The notes beneath the pieces were generated by a model that made no database searches, was not told where the DNA came from, and saw only the letters and a program-made list of their open reading frames with translations. Below, piece after piece: positions 60,480-64,000 of a stretch of 64,000 nt of DNA. The DNA comes from Henckelia pumila (Eukaryota > Streptophyta > Magnoliopsida > Lamiales > Gesneriaceae), in NCBI RefSeq assembly GCF_033568475.1, contig NC_133122.1:138763402-138827401 (forward strand), written 5' to 3'. The position numbers were made by a program, and so were the translations under genes. Numbering within the stretch: the stretch's first letter is position 1; the number at the start of each line of letters is the position of its first letter.

Positions 60480-63400
60480 TAAGTTTCTGGACTGAGATAG
60501 AAGCTGAGCGGAGTAGAGTGAGTCACATGCATTTATAGTATTGCATGATTATGCTTTACTTGAATATGATGATTTGATTAATTGCATATGCACGTGTGCT
60601 ACCTTTGAAAATGAGATTGCCTGATTTACTGATTTGTAAATTTTTAAATTTCTTACTGATTTGTAAGTAAATTTCTGAATTTCTTATTGATTTTAGTATA
60701 AGATTTTACCCGGGTGATGTAAGCACCCAGAAATGAATAGAACAGTGTTCTTTGGGTGACGTAAGCACCCCAAAATGATAAAATGATATGGCCAGACTGA
60801 ACAGAAATATGTGGTCAGATTGAACAGAATAGTAGTTGCTTAGCTGAATGAAGTATCTCTGAATTAAATAGAATAAAATATTAGTGAATGAATAGATGTA
60901 TTGCAGGTAGAAGGTGCCCTGAAGAACTGATCAGTTGTTCAGTTATTGGGAAGATACAGATGAATGATGTATCAGATTGACTATCTAGCAACTTCAAGAC
61001 CTAGCACCTAGCTGATAGATTTTGATGAAGAAATTCTGACCGAATAGAGGTATATTTATTTGTTGGTAAGTGCTTCAAATAGAATTTGATTTAATGGTTC
61101 TTTGCCACAACAAATAAAAATGATGAGAAAAGAAGAATATACCAACTAGAAGCAGAACAATTTGAATATTGAAGTATGCTTTGTTAGGTTCAAGCCTATT
61201 ACAATTCTTTGAATTGTCGATGATGATGAAGCAGCTCAAGATTGAGTTGTTTAATTATGGCTTGAATTCGAAGATTATGTCTGAATAAATGTTGACGACT
61301 AAAACATTTTGTAAAAGACATAGACAGAGCAAAGAGAATCGAAACTGAATGAGAATTAGAAGGAAGGGAAATTGTATTAGACCATAGTGTGTGAGATATG
61401 CACAACTTTAGTTAAAATTTCTATTCCAAGACAGATATGAAGTGAACATTATGAAACTAGTCTCTACCTCTAGCGAACCAAGACCGATTGGTCTAGCTCT
61501 GAATGCAGAATATGTCCGAGATGACTACATTTATTGTTGAGAAAGATATCTGAACAATCAGTGCAAAGACATTTCAAGCCGAGGTGCTTGTTTATGTTAG
61601 AAGCAAATCCGATTTAGAGATGATTTGAATGACGAATAGTTCCAGAAGTATACAGAGGATCAGAATGAAATTGCACCTGAGAATGAAATTGCAGGTAACA
61701 GATTTATTTTGTTTTAATCTATTTAAGATTGGTACAACAAATATATGATAGCTGAAAGCATATTATATTTTCATCTCTGTATCAGAAAAGAGAAATTGTG
61801 AATTGAACTGACGAATGGAACTACTGAATTGATGAAATGAGATTGCACATGATTTTGCTTCAAAGAAATGGAACTGAATATGATTGTGTTAGTTTTGAGA
61901 TATCTGTTTAGGTGGCATGATAGACGATGATACAATAACCTAATACAGATTATCAGAAGACTGATGAAAAGAAGCGATTAAATTAGATCGGCAAGAACAT
62001 AAGGTGCATCTGAATATGATGATATGATAAGGGATCCAGAATTTCAGATTCTTTGAGTTTGGATTGATATATTATGTTGATTACAGAAATATTCCAAAAT
62101 AAATATATTCGATGCACTAGATATGTTCAAGATCTAAATTAGCATTGATAGATATGCCGATGAATTAGATAGATCGAGGAATAAAGATAACAGGTATATT
62201 CCAGTAAGATTTCGACTTCAGTCTAAGTTGTGAACTGGAATTCAATAGTGAATGTAGGAATGGATGAATTTGTGAATTCCCGACTTGATGAGATTATGAA
62301 ATGGATGCTGAAGAGATGATGAATTGAATACTGCTTTTGAGGTTTATAAAATCGATGATGATAAGAATATCAGTTACAATAAAGTCTTTTATTTGATTAT
62401 GCTGAATCGATTACATCAAATGGAAATATGATTCTTGAAATATTTGATATTGAGGATTCATGGCGCCTGAATTATTTCACTCATTCGGAGTTATGAGATG
62501 CAAGTGAATTGTTTTCACTGTGCAAAGTTTGTTATCCAGAAGTTTTGATTTTTGGATGACCTTGATTGAGAGATTTTCTCAATCTTGATTTATTTTTTTT
62601 TATTTTGAGAATTATTGATTCTTTGATGGTTATTTCAGCGTATTTCGAGATTTTTGACTCGTAACTGATAGACGAATTAGATTTTGATCCATGATTTTTG
62701 GGTTAGATGATATGAATTGTTGGTTTTTGGAGATAGAAATGAGGAATGAAATAGGCATTCGATAAATTGATTTCAGAATTCTGTGTTTTCTGATTTGAAT
62801 ATGCAGATGAATATGTCACCAATCAGAATGATTTTTCGATTGGATGTAAGTCAGAAATGTTCAGAAGATGAATGAACCACAGAAAGTAAACCGAAGCGAT
62901 GAAAATACGGTGAAGAATGCCAGATGGAAGTATGAATTGAATCCTCAGATCAGAAAATATGAATGCTTTTGTGACTAATATTATGATTGTGCTTGATAAT
63001 TCCAAAAAGAGATATCAGAATTTGAAGAATGGCACAATGATGAATTTCATATTCGTCAATAATTGTTTTATCAGAAGATAAAGCAAATAGATGTCACAAA
63101 AGTAGTATGTTGTCGAAGTTAAACGTAAGGAGAGTTTCTGATGAAATTGTAAATCATTGACCAGATGAGTTCATTGATAGTTTAGAAACTCTAGAATCTG
63201 AACGAGATTAGGATTTGAAAGAATAGATTTCGAAACTACCAAGATGAAGCAGTGTAGATGATGTGAACAGATGGTAGTTATGATCTGATTGCTTGAAGTT
63301 CTTGAATAAGATGATCTGTCTGTACGAAGAAATCACTGAATTGTGATCAGAATTGTTGAGAGATGTTATAGTAAGCCAAGAAGTATGGTTTCAAATTGAG

Positions 63401-64000
63401 ACATTAGGTTTACTAGAGTATGATAATACAGACAATCAGAAGGATCTGAGTACTTTTTGATGTGAAAGTACATAGGTTATCTTTGAATTGAAGAATGATC
63501 AGAGCAGATGAACAAATTTTGAGAATGAAGTATATCTGACATGATATCGATTATCAACAACTCTGAATAATTTGATGTCTGTGAATACAGTATATTATTC
63601 CTTGATGAATAAATAGTCCGAATAGATTAATCAGATTTTCAGAATACGCTGCTTAAGCTGTGATATAGAGAGCTGTTAGCTATTCTGACGATAATGATAT
63701 GATGAAATAACAGGAATGAGTACAATCTCGTGTCATGAGAAAGACGTTAGATTAGTTGATCGAATTGTGGCATTGATTAATCGATGTTCTGAGTGTTTGG
63801 TTATATATGATTACATTATACCATTCTCTAATCGATAGATTATCCGAGTCGATTTTCTAGATTTTGAGAATATTCTCAGAACGTTAATACCTGATTCGGT
63901 ATTAATTGAGTTGATGTATTGCCACTGAATAACTATGATTCCTGTAACAGCTATCTAATCGATATTGAGATTAGATGATTTGATGATATGAGGAGAAAGA
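60480..64000 (+). pseudogene. Eroded interior of G3
   Basis: No reading frame above about 60 codons and no conserved Ty3 motif could be read, except faint similarity to the gag and pol remnants of G1. The sequence is purine-rich on the plus strand, as expected for decayed gag-pol. Confidence 0.55.

Larger units (their letters stand above)
57859..64000 (+). mobile_element. Gypsy-type LTR element G3, 5' part (runs off right edge)
   Basis: An LTR (TGTAAGGCCC...CCTCA, 57859-60459) is followed by a primer-binding site and 3.5 kb of interior. No gag or pol frame survives. The last ~350 bases resemble the eroded pol of G1 (about 44560-44960), so G3 belongs to the same degenerate lineage. The 3' LTR is outside the window. 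Confidence 0.8.

Overview
This window looks like plant nuclear DNA, almost certainly from a eudicot. It has GT-AG introns that are AT-rich, plant-type gene families, and a dense nest of Ty1/copia and Ty3/gypsy LTR retrotransposons. The LTR families with CTCGAGCG hairpins make me think of Lamiales, but the sequence does not prove this.

Layout. 1-8000 is old retrotransposon sequence: a minus-strand gypsy-like element runs off the left edge, with its 3.06-kb LTR at 1829-4884. It is inserted in a decayed plus-strand copia (4885-7996). 8000-26576 is the gene island. It holds a BAG co-chaperone (9804-12478, +, 4 exons), a convergent CoA-type Nudix hydrolase (12814-13992, -, 4 exons), importin beta-1 (20515-23222, +, 2 exons, one frameshift) and a convergent trichome-birefringence-like O-acetyltransferase (23508-25843, -, 5 exons). 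Between the genes lie a hAT-like MITE (8676-9197), a SINE remnant, a 5S-rRNA-derived (Cassandra-like) foldback and a 2.75-kb solo LTR (16368-19116).

26577-64000 is almost entirely retrotransposon. C1 (26582-36669, -, TSD TCTTT) is a 10.1-kb SIRE/Maximus-like copia with an extra third ORF downstream of pol. C2 (36832-57775, +, TSD GCTCT) is a copia split by two gypsy insertions: G1 (38797-48422, flanks AATGATG) and G2 (50017-57307, TSD GTATG). G3 (57859 to beyond the right edge) is a relative of G1. Boundaries were set from LTR ends, primer-binding sites, polypurine tracts and exact target duplications.

The four host genes encode unrelated functions: chaperone regulation, CoA/nucleotide clean-up, nuclear import and cell-wall polysaccharide acetylation. 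Nothing suggests they work together.

The most unusual signal is in C1. A dyad-symmetric motif of about 39 bp (AGTGTTG, 5 nt, GGTGTT, 2-3 nt, AACACC, 5 nt, CAACACT) occurs about 15 times across its LTRs, untranslated regions and coding regions, and I did not see it elsewhere in the window. Other notable items are the palindromic GATCGGAAGCTCCGATC array just upstream of the TATA box in the G2 LTR, GC-rich hairpins about 105-120 nt before the LTR end of the G1/G3-type elements, the near-identical LTRs of G1 around a badly decayed interior, the His/Tyr/Pro repeat tail of the BAG protein, and a 4-nt frameshift in an otherwise intact importin-beta gene.
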